From Jacaranda mimosifolia (Eukaryota; Streptophyta; Magnoliopsida; Lamiales; Bignoniaceae), in contig CM032128.1 of assembly GCA_018894105.1 (NCBI GenBank), positions 27,923,299 to 27,987,298 on the forward strand: a DNA stretch of 64,000 nucleotides, written 5' to 3'. The notes under the pieces are model-generated. The model saw only the letters and a program-made list of their open reading frames with translations, was not told the origin of the DNA and made no database searches. Positions 32,036 through 44,284 of this stretch are shown here, piece by piece. Made by a program: the position numbers and the translations under genes. Numbering within the stretch: position 1 is the stretch's first letter; every line of letters starts with the position of its first letter.

Positions 32036-33275
32036 CACTATAAGAGAAAAAAAAAATAGTGACAAAATAATAAGTGATAATATGAATATTGTCACTAATT
32101 ATATGTATATTAAATGACAGTTTTTGTTTTGTTAAAAATAATAACTCCTGCAAATTTAATAATAACAAAAATTATATATACATAATAACTTTTAACGATT
32201 ATTTACACATTTATAATAACAAAATACTGATAATAAAAATTTTATCACAGATTATAGTAATATTTTTTATTATCGCGGGATTATCATGGTAAATGTGTCA
32301 CTTATTGTCAATAGTAAAAATTAGGCATGTCAATGGTAGGGTATTTCTCTACCCCCATGCCCAAAAAGGCATACACATACCCACACTTATTAAAGATAAT
32401 ATAATGAGATAAATAGGGTCTATACCCATAAATTGCCCATGTACCCGTACTCAAAAATTATACATTACCTTATACTTAAATTTAATCTAGTAACCTAAGA
32501 ATTATTTGAACCGAAATTAAATAATACTAATGATAAACTTTTTATATATGAAAAATATAAAAATGTGAATGAATAGTAACATGAACTAAACAATTTTCTT
32601 AATTAAAAATTAAACTAAAGTAATAAATTAACAAAGTTAATATAGTGGAATAGCAACTTCCTTTCTGATAATTGGAATGGAAATAGTAACAGCTAAAAAA
32701 TACAAAAATGTGAACGAACAGTAACATGAACTAAACGAATAGCAACTTTTTTTTTTAATAATTGAAATAGAAATAGTAACAGCTAAACCATTTTCATTAA
32801 TAAAGTTAACAGTGGAACAAACATAGTTGGTAAAAACTATTAATAAAATCAGTTTTATTAATGAATAAATTTTGTTAATAAAAACTTTATTAATGAATGA
32901 AAAATTAAAAATAAAGATTAACCAATTAAATTTAATGACTAGATTAAATTGAATATTGAAAAAAATTTGTACTATATACCAAATAATGTTTTTAATATAT
33001 GTTGAGAAAATTTGTCTATACATTAAAAGTATAAGTACAATAAACTAGACTCAATAGGTCTTGGGTTAGATAGTGTAGTGTAAGATTAGAATATTATTAT
33101 TTTAGATATTTTAGGGTATGGTAGAATATAAAGTATTTTTATTTGGGTATTTTAGAATATGGGCTTGGGTAGAGTACCTTAACAATTGACGGGCTTAGTG
33201 AAAATTTAAATCACCGATTCTTGTCACTATTAATTAAATCATGTTTTCTCATTTAAAAAAAGTATAATTAGTGTC
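32036..33275. mobile_element. CACTA-type fragment split by a hAT element
   Basis: Starts CACTATAAGAGAAAAA at 32036, with TAGTGACAAA and ATTGTCACTA subterminal repeats. The order of phrases (ACGATT, GATAATAAAAATTTTATCAC, TGTGTCACTTATTGTCAATAG) matches the CACTA element at 22890. The sequence resumes after 33205 with TTGTCACTATT. No right terminus is seen. Confidence 0.55.
32322..33197. mobile_element. Non-autonomous hAT element, 876 bp
   Basis: Starts TAGGCATGTCAATGG and ends CAATTGACGGGCTTA. The 8-bp flanks GTAAAAAT (32314-32321) and GTGAAAAT (33198-33205) differ at one base. The interior holds diverged repeats of AATAGCAACTT and GAAATAGTAACAGCTAAA, and no transposase. Confidence 0.75.
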
Positions 33276-34275
33276 AAAATAAACATTATTATTATTATTA
33301 TTTATTTTTTGCAGTTTTGATTAAAACATTTGTAGACCCACACTAATTCATGCATTAGTTCATTCCTTAATTACTTTAAAAAATAGTTGACTATTCCAAT
33401 TTGTTATTTTAACATCAAACAATATTTATAGCTATTGTTGGTAAACTCCTAGAATAGTGGTCCACTGGAGCTAATTGTCAAGTACTAAACCAAACTTCGT
33501 TGTGCCCACTATCATTCTTGTCAATTTCCTATAGACATGGTCTGTGAATTTGTCTTGATTGATCCTTTAATTGGATCGGTTGGATTATTAATTTAATTGA
33601 TTGTGCTGTTCGTGTCAAAAGAATGTGGCAAGTTCGCTGGAATTTGTTATTTTATAATTTCAAGAAGATCGGTTTTATTTTTATTTTCTTTTCATATAAG
33701 ACTTTTAACATAAATTTAGCGAAGAGTGGTTATAAATTGATAAGGTGCACTTTTTAGTGATGTTTATTTTATTGAATATTTCTAGAAATCTCTTGATGAC
33801 TCCAAAAACTAAAAAGAAGATATTTATATTTTTTCCAGTTCAAGTCTTAAATAGAAGTCTCGAGAGTTCAAACCTTATTTAAATTTGAACCTATAATCGA
33901 TGACGATAGAATTAGAATAAAGATATTTTTATTTATATAAATATCCTACAATTCTTTACAAGATTATTCTTTCTTGCGTTCCATGTTCTTTCCGTATCAT
34001 AGAAGTAAGTGATGATGTTTGTCCAAGTTTTATTTTTTGTTAGTGCAAGTCATTAACCATCCAATTTGTAGAGTAAATATTATATGACTTACAGTTGTAT
34101 GAAGAATCCTTCATTTTTCCTTTTCTCTAATTTTGTATCACCTGGTGAACAGAGCAAGAGAGTAAAAACGGGGTGTGGGGGGGGGGGGGGGGGGGGGCGA
34201 AAATTGTAAAACATTTGTGTTTCATTGCTCTTCGTAAATTGAAGTTGAACAATAATTTCATGTCCGCATAATTTA
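33276..34275. other. Intergenic spacer with (ATT)n and a G21 homopolymer
   Basis: No gene is seen. (ATT)n is at about 33285-33302, and 21 consecutive G are at 34177-34197. Confidence 0.5.
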
Positions 34276-35207
34276 GAGGGTTAAATACACTTTGCCCTTT
34301 TAACCATTGTAAAAGTTGTGAACATCCTCCTAAACTATTAAATATAACAAAAAAAGTTTCCTGATTTTAATAGTATTAAATGGAAAAATGGAGAGAGATG
34401 ATCCATAATGTGATATTTGTATATTATGCTTGATATTCCAAAAGTACCCCTCAGCTAATTATACAAAAATAATTATGCACTAACTTTTAATTGTTTAGAA
34501 ATACATTTTAGCGAAAAGAAAAAAGGGGGTTTCAAACAAAATTAAATAAAAAGAGATAAATAAGTTTTTTAGAATTAAATAAAAAAAATATTAATGTTAT
34601 AAAATTTTTAGATTAAAAAATTATTTACCTGCATCCCAATTTTGACAACCTATAAAATTTTTGCTCGGGATTATTTGGAGTATAAGACATTCGTACAGGT
34701 GTGTGTTGTTTACACAAATAATTTATGCTGGAAAAATTACTTACACAATTTATTCTTGAAAAATTACTCACATAAAAATTTAAATTATCATTTATAAATT
34801 GTATAAAATTAAATTTGAAGAATTATAAAAACTAAAATTAAAAGTTTATGTTTTCATTTAAGTTCATCGAAGAATAAAAAATCTAATATTTCGTTTAAGA
34901 AACAATATCAAATAATTCTTATCAATTCATCAAATAGTCACTAAAAATTATTAATTATTGTTCATAATGCCTAAAATAATTAATTTAACAATTATTTTCC
35001 ATAAGAATTTAAATAGACTTTAACAATTCATGGATTTTTTTATAAATATTTTGATTAAGTAATTATTTCAGGCATTTTTTCTAACCTCGTATTTTTAAAA
35101 TTAACTCATACATATTTTAGTATTAATTATAATTTTTAAATTTATCAATAGATTATAATATTTACACATCAATTCCTTATATACTATCATATACCAAATA
35201 TCATTAT

Positions 35208-35248
<41 letters not shown>

Positions 35249-35935
35249 GGACGTCTCAATCATCCAACTATAAATATACATTAATAAATTATATAAAAAA
35301 TTAATTTTTAAAAAATATTAAATAAATAATGAGGTGTTATTTTAAAAAAGTTTAAAATTATTTTTTGCTTAATAAATATTATAATAAATAAAATTTATTT
35401 TTTCATTCAAAAATTTTATTTTCTAAATTCATATAATCTTATAGTACAAAAAAATTCATTTAATAATCATGAAATTTATCCGATAAATAATAAATTTAAG
35501 TTAATTTCAATTAATTTGGCTAAAGATTCGTTTAGGACTTGTCAAATAACATATTAATTAGTTTTATAAATAAATAACCTATTTAATATTATATTGATCT
35601 TTATTGAGTATTGTATTTATTCATTTAACAAATCATTTAAGATATTTGAACTAAAATTATTCTAAAAGTACTATATAAATAAAGAGAAAATACTGAAATT
35701 TGAGTGCAAAAAACATCACACACATATTGAGGACCTTATATTAGAAGTAGATGGGTAATTTTGTCTCATCAACTGCTATAAAGCCTTTGGAATGGTAGGA
35801 AGATGCCACGTTAGTACCCTATAACAGAAAACATAACCACAGTTAAAATGAGGAGGTTTTGTGTTATATTTAACAATTTAGGGGGGTGCTTGCAACTTCT
35901 ACAATCATTTAGGGGGGCATAGTTTATTTAACCCT
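34276..35935. mobile_element. Non-coding DNA transposon with ~95-bp terminal inverted repeats
   Basis: The left end AGGGTTAAATACACTTTGCC and the right end read inward AGGGTTAAATAAACTATGCC stay alignable for ~95 bp, including AAATATAACA about 65 bp in. AATTTA occurs at 34270-34275 and 35936-35941 as a possible 6-bp target duplication. Long TIRs suggest a Mutator-like or MULE-MITE origin. The interior is AT-rich, with (AT)n(AG)n at 35208-35248. Confidence 0.75.
35208..35248. repeat. Compound (AT)n(AG)n microsatellite
   Basis: AT repeats pass directly into AG repeats. Confidence 0.9.
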
Positions 35936-37718
35936 AATTTAAATTGAAGATTGATGATATCAAATCTTATTTTTTATATGAAAAACGACAAACTTTCAAA
36001 CCAAATAAAAATAACATAAGTATTGTAAGAAAATACTTCACAAAGTTGATCTTTCTTGTTTGACGACAACTTTAAACATCATCAATAACATTATTTGAAG
36101 GAAGAACGACCACATGCCTCTTTTCAAACCCCTCAACTGAATGATTTTTGATAATATCAAATCTTATTCAATATACAAAAAAATATAGAAATTTGAAATA
36201 GTTCATAAATTGTCCCTACTTTTTTATATATCGAGGTATTTTTTCTTAAAAGAGCGGAAATCTCTTATCATGAGCATCAACAGAAGAATACATTACGGTA
36301 AATTTCAACGTCATAAAAGATTATTGAAAATAAATTGAAGGTGCCACTCACTAAAGTATATATAAATTTTAATACAAATTTTATGCATGACAAATATATG
36401 TTACGAAGTCATGGGGCCAGGGTCCTTCCGTTCTATCCGTCCCTGTTGAGACTATTTAAATTTTTATTAGTTATTCATAAATGAATTTCAAAAAACTTGT
36501 TTGGGGATAATTTTGGGGAAAATAAAAAAGGGAAATTTATGTTATTTTCTATTTATAACCATGGGCGGTTCCATTGGGGTGTTTGAACCTTACAAGAAGC
36601 TCTATAGACTACAAGGTGATGACTGTTATGCATTAATGGAATTAGGTATGAATGGAAGGATGTTGGTATATTTTATCTCATTATTGATATGTACAAGGAA
36701 TAAAAAAGAAATGGAATCATCATTTCCTTCTTGATTCCATTCAATGATTGGTAAATAGGAATAATCAGTAGGAATGGAATAAATTATCCTTTTATAAAAA
36801 AAATTATTAAAATAAAAATATTTATTAGTAAAATATTTTTTATATACCGTAGATTTTTTTTTAGTAAGTTTATAATTATGCAAATTATTAGTTTTAATGT
36901 TATTTGAATTGCATTAGTAAATATATGCATTTTATACGCTATCAACAAGTTATATATGTTTACGCAAAAAAGTAGAAGCACGATTTCTTTAAAATTATTA
37001 TTTTTCAAATTATAATTTAGTAAACTCTTTTGAATTTTTGATAAAAGATAATTATAAAATTATAAAATATTTTATAATTAAAGTGCTTAACTTTTTCGTG
37101 ATAAGGTTAGAATGATTTATTGTACTCTTTTATAAGTTTAATTTGAATAATTGTTGATAGAATAGACAACTTTTTATTTATTAGTTTTATATATATATAT
37201 ATATTTTAGTCATTCGAAAATATGCAGATATAAATAATATTTTAAACTATACATATTTCATTAGCATGAACCAAATTAATGCTACTTCTACTTTTTTTGT
37301 TATAAAAATTGAGATGTGCATAATTATTCTTTTTTTTTAATTTTTTTTATAGTTAATAATTTTTTTAATATTATTAAAAAATAAATGAATAAACTATATA
37401 ATTAAATAAAAGCACATAGCAATCAAATAAGTTAGAATATAATATCAAATATTTACAAAGATCAGATTTTTTTCTTAAATATAAAAGTATTTTGTTAAAT
37501 TATAAAGTGTAATTTTGTTAAAAAAGAAAAGATATAGATTCATTCATGATTGATTGGGAATAACTAAACACATGGGGGAGGAAAGGAATGGCTAAACTCA
37601 TCATTTTGGGAATGAGAATTCCGACAAAAATGGACATTTTCATTTTTAAATTATACCAATCATAGATTTAGTTAGAAATAAACTTAAAAATGCCTATTCT
37701 ATTCCCATCTCATTCCTA
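35936..37718. other. AT-rich spacer
   Basis: No convincing gene. Two clusters rich in GGAATGG and CCATTCC (36705-36790 and 37550-37715) hint at a decayed MITE but do not give clean ends. Confidence 0.4.
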
Positions 37719-37726
37719 CTTATCAA

Positions 37727-38568
37727 TAGGGGTGAGCAAAATTCTCCATTAACCGAAAAAACCGATTAACCGACCGAACCGAAATCGAATTTACCAAACC
37801 GTTTTGTCCAGTTAATTTTCGGTTCGGTTAACGGTTAATTTTTTAGAAATTTTCGGTTAACGGTGCGGTTCGGTTAATTTTCCATAAAAAATCGGTTAAA
37901 ACCGATTTAACCGAATTTTTATAAATTCTCAAACATTGTGTAGGTTGCTCGATTTTTTCTTTATAAATTATATAAATATGGCAATAAGCATATGTGAACT
38001 AAAAATAATAAGGAGTAGCTTTAGATTTATAAAGTTCAGGTTGTATTCTTTTTGAATTGTTTACTAGAAAACTACTTATGCAAATACATTCTCAGTTAAA
38101 TAAAATTTTAATTTTTGAATTGAGTCCATTTAATTCTAGATTTTTCTTGTTGTAACCTAATTAGAAGATATTCAAAAGTTCTTCAAAAGCTTGTTAAACA
38201 GGGGTAAAATGTATGACAATTTTTAGGTGTATTACTTACTAATACATGTTACTTGTTCTATAGTATTGAAAGTTCTTTATTATGATTTTAAAAATAATTA
38301 GATTACTTGTTTTTACTTGAATCGAAATAATTAAGTTTTTGTTTCAACTATAATATTATATTATTGAATAATAATATTGAAAAAAAATATCAAATAAAGA
38401 TTGGTCAATTGGTAAATTATCCAAATCGAACCGAAAATTTTCGGTTAATTTTACCGGTTAACCGAAAATTTCGGTGCGGTAAACGGTTAAATTTTTTTAT
38501 ATATTTTCGGTGAATTAACTGAACGATTCGGTTGGTTAATTTACCGAACCAACCGATGCTCACCCCTA
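37727..38568. mobile_element. Non-autonomous hAT element, 842 bp, perfect duplication
   Basis: Ends are TAGGGGTGAGCA and its inverse TGCTCACCCCTA, flanked by perfect CTTATCAA copies (37719-37726 and 38569-38576). Both subterminal regions are packed with AACCG and CGGTT motifs in both orientations, which are likely transposase sites and could pair into hairpins. No transposase is present. Confidence 0.9.
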
Positions 38569-38576
38569 CTTATCAA

Positions 38577-39476
38577 TCAAACCATAAGTGCGGCCTTCGT
38601 ATTCGGGGTAGTTGTGACTAACAGCCTATGCAACAAAGCAATATATAGTAGCCAAAATAATTAGACGTATAATGCAAGTGCCAGCTAGCCCTACGAACGT
38701 ACATAAATGCCAGCCGGTAAAATGGGTCCACAGAATGTCCTGTTATTTTAGTACTATTCAAATATTTTATTTTATAATAATATTTATGTATCTCGAATGA
38801 GATAAACTTATTTCAATATCACATAAGATCCCCGTAAAAATATTTACTCAATAAAATTCTCTTCATTAGAATGTTAAAACTTTTTGTGACTCATTAAATT
38901 ATATATTATTATATTATTATTTCATTTATGATCTGAATATGTGCATTTAACAATTTAAGGATTTATTTGTGCATTAAAATATAATTTTTTATTACCTAAT
39001 GTCTTACTGTCAATCTTTTTTAATTATTACTATTAAAAATTTAGGGTTACAAAAAGATTGGTTACAATACCTCCCCACGATTGTTGTTAAAAAGTACATG
39101 TAAAACATAATTACATATTCCCAAAATGTTCAAGCACTTCAACTTGTATTTGGACATTAAATTCATACTTCAAATGATAAAATTTTATTTTATTTTTTAA
39201 TTTATGCATCTCTACAGGCTCTTTTTCCACAATCCTTATTAAATTCTTTAATTCAAACATATCTTAAAAGTTCCAATCAAAAAACATACCTAAGAAGTTA
39301 GGTAAGGAAAGGGCAACATTTGGATACAGACAAAACAATTCTTCAACGTTTATTGGTAACCTATTATAGTGCCCAAGCACTTTGAATACGAGCCTTATTT
39401 CTAAGTTCATTATATGGAGCAAATACCAAAACCCAATAAAAATTTGCCATTTGGTTGTCTAGTATCATAGCAAAGA
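38577..39476. other. Intergenic spacer
   Basis: No gene is recognised. On -, 39470-39290 has a patchy coding look but no domain. Confidence 0.35.
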
Positions 39477-39484
39477 ACAAAAAT

Positions 39485-39705
39485 TAGGGATGTAATTGAG
39501 CCGAGCTGAATTGAGTTTGGGCAAAATTTTCGAGCTCAAACTCTGCATAATAAGACTCCAATTGACAATTGAATTAAAGTCTTGAGCCTAGATACAGACA
39601 ATTCAAGATCGGTTCAAATTAGAGCTCAAACTCGATTCAGATCGAGCTGGCTTGAACTTGGCTCGTGAGGCTAGCGAGCCCCAACTCAACTCGTTTGTAC
39701 CCCTA
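39485..39705. mobile_element. Short hAT MITE, 221 bp
   Basis: Starts TAGGGATGTAATTGAGC and ends CGTTTGTACCCCTA. The flanks ACAAAAAT (39477-39484) and ATAAAAAT (39706-39713) differ at one base. The subterminal sequence is rich in GAGCTCAAACT and GAGCCGAGCT repeats. Confidence 0.8.
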
Positions 39706-40093
39706 ATAAAAATCATATAAAAAAGATCAAAAAAATCAATTGAAACTATATATTAAAAAAATATATATTATGTACGTGTGGAATTTCTGAAATATCTAAA
39801 ATATGTTTATAACACGTACACTGTTTTAGGCAACTTAAATTATAGAAACTTATTAAACATTTAAAATAAACTTAGCCACGTACACTATCTTAATTATCTT
39901 TGAATTGCCAACTTACAAATTAATTCTCTACGTGCTATATCAATATGAATGAACGCCATTCAAATTCCGTGAATATCTGGAGGAAAAATATTCTCAAACC
40001 CAAGTGCATTAATTTATTTCCCTACTTTATCCTTAATTTAGCTTAGGCCTGATAATTGACATATATTAAGAAATTAAAAGAGTGGGCTTGGAC

Positions 40094-40472
40094 ATAAGCT
40101 CACTCAAATATGTACCCTCTAAAGCTATTTAAACGATCTTATAAACTTCTACATATAAAATATCAAATCTTATTTTAAAAATAAGCTCTTAGTGTATTTG
40201 GATGAAACAAGATTTTGCAATTTATAAGATATTAGAAATGATAATTTTGTAATTAATATGGTCAAATTTTAAAAACTTGCCAAAATTTTAAAATTAAATT
40301 GAGAACTTTGTACTTTTCTGAAAAATATCTTATAATATATAGCATCTTATATTTGGAGCCTATAAACATTTTTTTTAAAAAATTTATTAAATACTTACTA
40401 ATATTTTATAGGCTTAGAAAACATTATAAGATATTTTGAAAAACTTATAAACTCACCAAGACACGCTATAAT
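40094..40472. mobile_element. Tourist-like MITE, copy 3, degenerate
   Basis: ATCTTATAAACTTC, ATCAAATCTTATTTTAAAAA, ATCTTATATTTGGAGC and the right end ACTTATAAACTCACCAAGAC match copies 1 and 2. The left edge is unusual: 40094-40124 (ATAAGCTCACTCAAATATGT, then ACCCTCTAA) resembles a right end, so two copies may abut here. Confidence 0.55.
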
Positions 40473-41319
40473 ATAAATATCAATCTACATTTGTAGGGGT
40501 TTTTATTATATTTATACCTTAACGATAAATTATATATGCAATTATTTATGTTTTAAGTTTGAAATAATGGTATAATAATTAAAATGTACACATTGTTCTT
40601 ATAAAAAGGATCCATAAAGATTCACCCACTTTGTGGCCCATTGTCACACGTTAGAACGTCGAAAATCGATTAAAGATAAAATAGAAGTACATAAAATTAA
40701 GCTCCAATGCCACACTAAATGAAACTACTTTCATACTCAAATTACTCAAAATAGCACCATTCTCGCTTAATGGGATCATGTTAGCAAACAAACCCACCAA
40801 AGTCAATTCACATACATATATTTTGTGCGACAAATATGTGTATGTCAAATATGTGTGGTTCACATGTGTCAAGTGATGTGTTACACAAGGTTTATCATGT
40901 CCTATAGAAACAAAATAAGGAGCCCCAACATGGCATAATTCTTATTTAGGTTCGTAAAAATATAAGAACTATTTCAAATTACGGGCTCACCACAATTATA
41001 TATTAATTAAAAAATAGTGATTTCGATCAATATGTATAATCTGATTTCTTTCATTCTAATCAATTAATTTTAATGCCTTGACGTTAAAGTCCTACCTTTG
41101 TATTTATTTGTTTATTCAATTGTTTTTTCATACTAAAAAAAGACAGGATATGATGTACTCTATATTGCAATCCTCCTTGAACGTGACTATAGAAATTATA
41201 CTATAGAATATTTAGTTTGAGTTATAATTATACTTATAAAGCGTGCTTATCACCATAATTCCACTAAAATATTAATCAAACTACAATCCTTTCACAACAA
41301 AAATAATTGATTTATGAAT
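40473..41319. other. Intergenic spacer
   Basis: AT-rich. No gene is seen. Confidence 0.4.
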
Positions 41320-41434
41320 TATTATGTAGCACCACCTTTCGAGACAACCCCTAAGCTGATGTGTCACTAATTCAATCTTCAATCTAACCCAATAGACAGT
41401 CAATAAGCCCATAAAATAATCTCAAAATCATCAG

Positions 41435-44284
41435 TGTAATGCCCTGATCGAGAGGTGTCTGCTCCCATATGAGGCGCTACTCAAATCTATTCCACAAGTG
41501 TTTTGAATAACAGAAAATATATTTCTCAAAAATTTAAAGTATTTAATTTCTACAACAAACCTCCAACAAAGGTACAACTATAAATCGAAATATCAAGATT
41601 CACACCTAGCACTTCCATCACCCTCATGACCTTATGTGTCACCTGAGTTAGTCTATTTTCATCACTCATTTTTATCTGGGGTAAAGAACAAAAAATAACA
41701 ATGAAACAATGTAAGTCCAAATGACTTAGTGAGATAGTTTAGCAATAATAACAAAGTGACAATTTCACAAATATCATATAAGAAGCATATAGAGGCATTA
41801 AGATTTTCAGGAGTGATGAGAAAAGGTTTTAGTCAAAATTTTAGTTGATCTATCTCACTACCATCCCATACTAGTAATGAGACTTCACAAAATTTACTAT
41901 CTCTCATTGAGGATCAAATCTCGAGGAATAAGAATCAACATATCAATTACTTTCACAATTTTGTTGTTGGTAGTTCTCCTACCTTGTCACTCTACTTTCA
42001 ATATCTCAAAATCCTTATTCCGCCAAGTTCTGAATGATTGACTAGAATATGTAATATTTATTCATTTCTTTATTAGGCATGGCTAGCCGCATGCCTGATC
42101 CTGCTCATAAGCTACCTCCAGCTGGCCTACTGAGTAGAGATTTTGTGCATCACGCATGGATATCGGTCGAAAGATCTATCACCGTAGACCATTCCACCCA
42201 GCAATCTTTCGTAACTGATCCCAGGGCCCACCCCCAAGGGTATTATTCATCTGTGTACATCATGTACTATGTCCAATAGCATTTAAATACTTCAAATCGC
42301 CATGTTAAGCATGTAATCATTGATTCATCCCAAACTGGTTTTAAGCTAGACATGGCCGTAAAATCTATATTTTGAAATCACTTTTTAGCTTCCTCAGCAT
42401 AACCGTCAATTTCAGATAAAGTGATATTAATAAATATCAATAAAAGCGCTCAGTATAAAAGGGTGATATGGAGTACTATTTTCAACACATAGATTAGAAG
42501 GAAGCAAACGACCAGGATATAACAACAAGTATATATGTTCTTTCCCCAATAAAGAAATCTCATATTAATGACTATAAACTCACCTGGTGTATGCATAGTA
42601 ATTCCTAGTCATGTGGTTGCTCAAGTCCTGGCTTTCTAGTTAGTCTGAGAATTGCCATAAGATAACCCGGGTTATTATTCTATCAATTCTCTAAATCTTA
42701 ATTATAAATATAGTTAACATCTTTATCAGCTCAGGGTTATTTGGATATAATTTTGGTGATTTAACTTCATATCTCGATACTTAAGATTGTCAAATATGAT
42801 AATCCTTAGCTGTTAGGGCAGTCCATGTTCTTAATTCCTAATCAAATCAAAGTTCAAAATAGGACAACCTAAACTAATCATTGTGTTGATTTCTGAATCA
42901 TAATTCTTAAATACTATTTCCAACAACTCCATTCAGTACTTTACTTATTTTACAATCACTTAGCAAAGGTCCAGGTTTCTAGATCAATTGGGTCTTACAA
43001 GTCCATCAGGTCCAAGTTAAAAAATCCATTTCCATTCTAATATTCATATAACTTAATCTTTGGGTTGGACTCAATCAAATTTCATTTATAGCATACCCAG
43101 TTATTCTAAGTTAACATTTCTTAAGTTACTAGGTTTAGGTTTCATAATCAGTTTGTTCAATACTTATAATAGTTTAAATTACATTTTAATGATCTTAGTT
43201 CATAAGGTAATTAGACTTCGATCCGAAAACCCAATTGCACTTAATAAATTAATTGAAGTAGAATTTGATTATTGAAAATTACCCAAATTGGATCAAATCG
43301 AGATACAATCTCAAGCAGGTAACAGCCCAAATGGACTTAAAATCACATTTTGAGCCCACCATTAGACTATCGCCGCAGCGCCACCGCCGCCATGCTCTGC
43401 CTCCGGAGGTGGAGGCCACCACCACCCATAGGTGTGCCTCGACGAGCCTAGTAGAACCCCCCAAACAACTTCTGATTCTGACAACGATAGGCCAATTAAT
43501 TGGTCATTCGAAGCCACGGCCAAACCCCAACCTTCTGTTGTCCACCACCACCGTTAATTCTCTCACCATTACCAGTCAAAACCCAAAATTGGGACCACCA
43601 CCAAACAGCCCAAGCATTTTTTACCAGAAGCCAGTAGAGCCCCTCCAGTTCCATCGTCAAAAATGATAAAACTGCCAAGCTCACTGTGCTCCGCCATCGA
43701 TATTCATTTCCCGATAATTCTTCGATGGTTTTTAATGTTTTTAGTATGAAATTAATTCTTGAGCTAAGGAGAAGCTGTTTGTGAGGTTGGTTTAGTGTTT
43801 TCCGTCCATTCACTAGTAGTCCAAAGGTTGGGTAAGGTTTGGGTCATTTTTGGGAATTAAATGAATTTATGTCCTTAATCCTATATATAATAAACATTTT
43901 TTAGCTCCTTCATTTTGACCCCAAAACTATAAATCGCCTTCAATTGAGCCCCTAAAACTATTAGACCAACTTCAATTTGACCCCTAAGTTACAATTAAGT
44001 CCTTCAATTTTTATTTCTTACACATTGTCCTTAACATTTTTGTTTTTGGGCAATTAAGTCCAAATTCAATTATTTTAAAATCCTCCAACTTTACTTGCCC
44101 ACATTCACCCCCTAAACTTTATAATTTTAAAAAATCCAATATTTTTTCTTATTTACAATTAAATCCCTCACTTGCAAATATTTAGTTCTAGACTTTAGTT
44201 AAATCTAATCCAAATTTAGTCTAACTAAACTTATCGATCTTACATTTTATTATTTTTAGGATTTCAAAATTCGGGGTGTTACAA
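41435..44284 (-). repeat. 3' LTR of element A
   Basis: 2850 bp, TGTAATGCCC to GGTGTTACA on +. It aligns with 48073-50937 at roughly 90 percent by eye. It contains GTAAGTCCAAATGACTTAG at 41711-41729, a TATA-like site on - at 43892-43882, and a GC-rich leader (43370-43700) whose ORFs are fortuitous. Confidence 0.88.
43882..43892 (-). promoter_or_regulatory. Putative LTR TATA box (element A)
   Basis: TTATATATAG on -, ~390 bp from the LTR start on that strand, followed by the GC-rich leader. The other LTR has a weaker version at about 50532-50542. Confidence 0.4.

Noticed and set aside
32637..33023. 128-aa hydrophobic ORF on -
   Set aside because: It sits inside a non-autonomous hAT element with Ile/Phe/Asn bias from AT-rich DNA and internal repeats.
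36501..36734. 77-aa ORF
   Set aside because: No domain, no support from neighbours, and AT-driven codon use.
36705..37715. GGAATGG-rich clusters as ends of one MITE
   Set aside because: The clusters lack matching termini and duplications, so the limits cannot be defended.
39100..39480. Possible decayed retroelement gag or LINE coding on -
   Set aside because: A few open stretches can be read but no motif could be assigned.
43265..43666. 133-aa Pro/Ser-rich ORF on +, with counterparts near 49990-50220
   Set aside because: It lies within element A LTRs and the other LTR has it only in broken form. The ORF comes from the GC-rich leader, and the true transcript is on the opposite strand.
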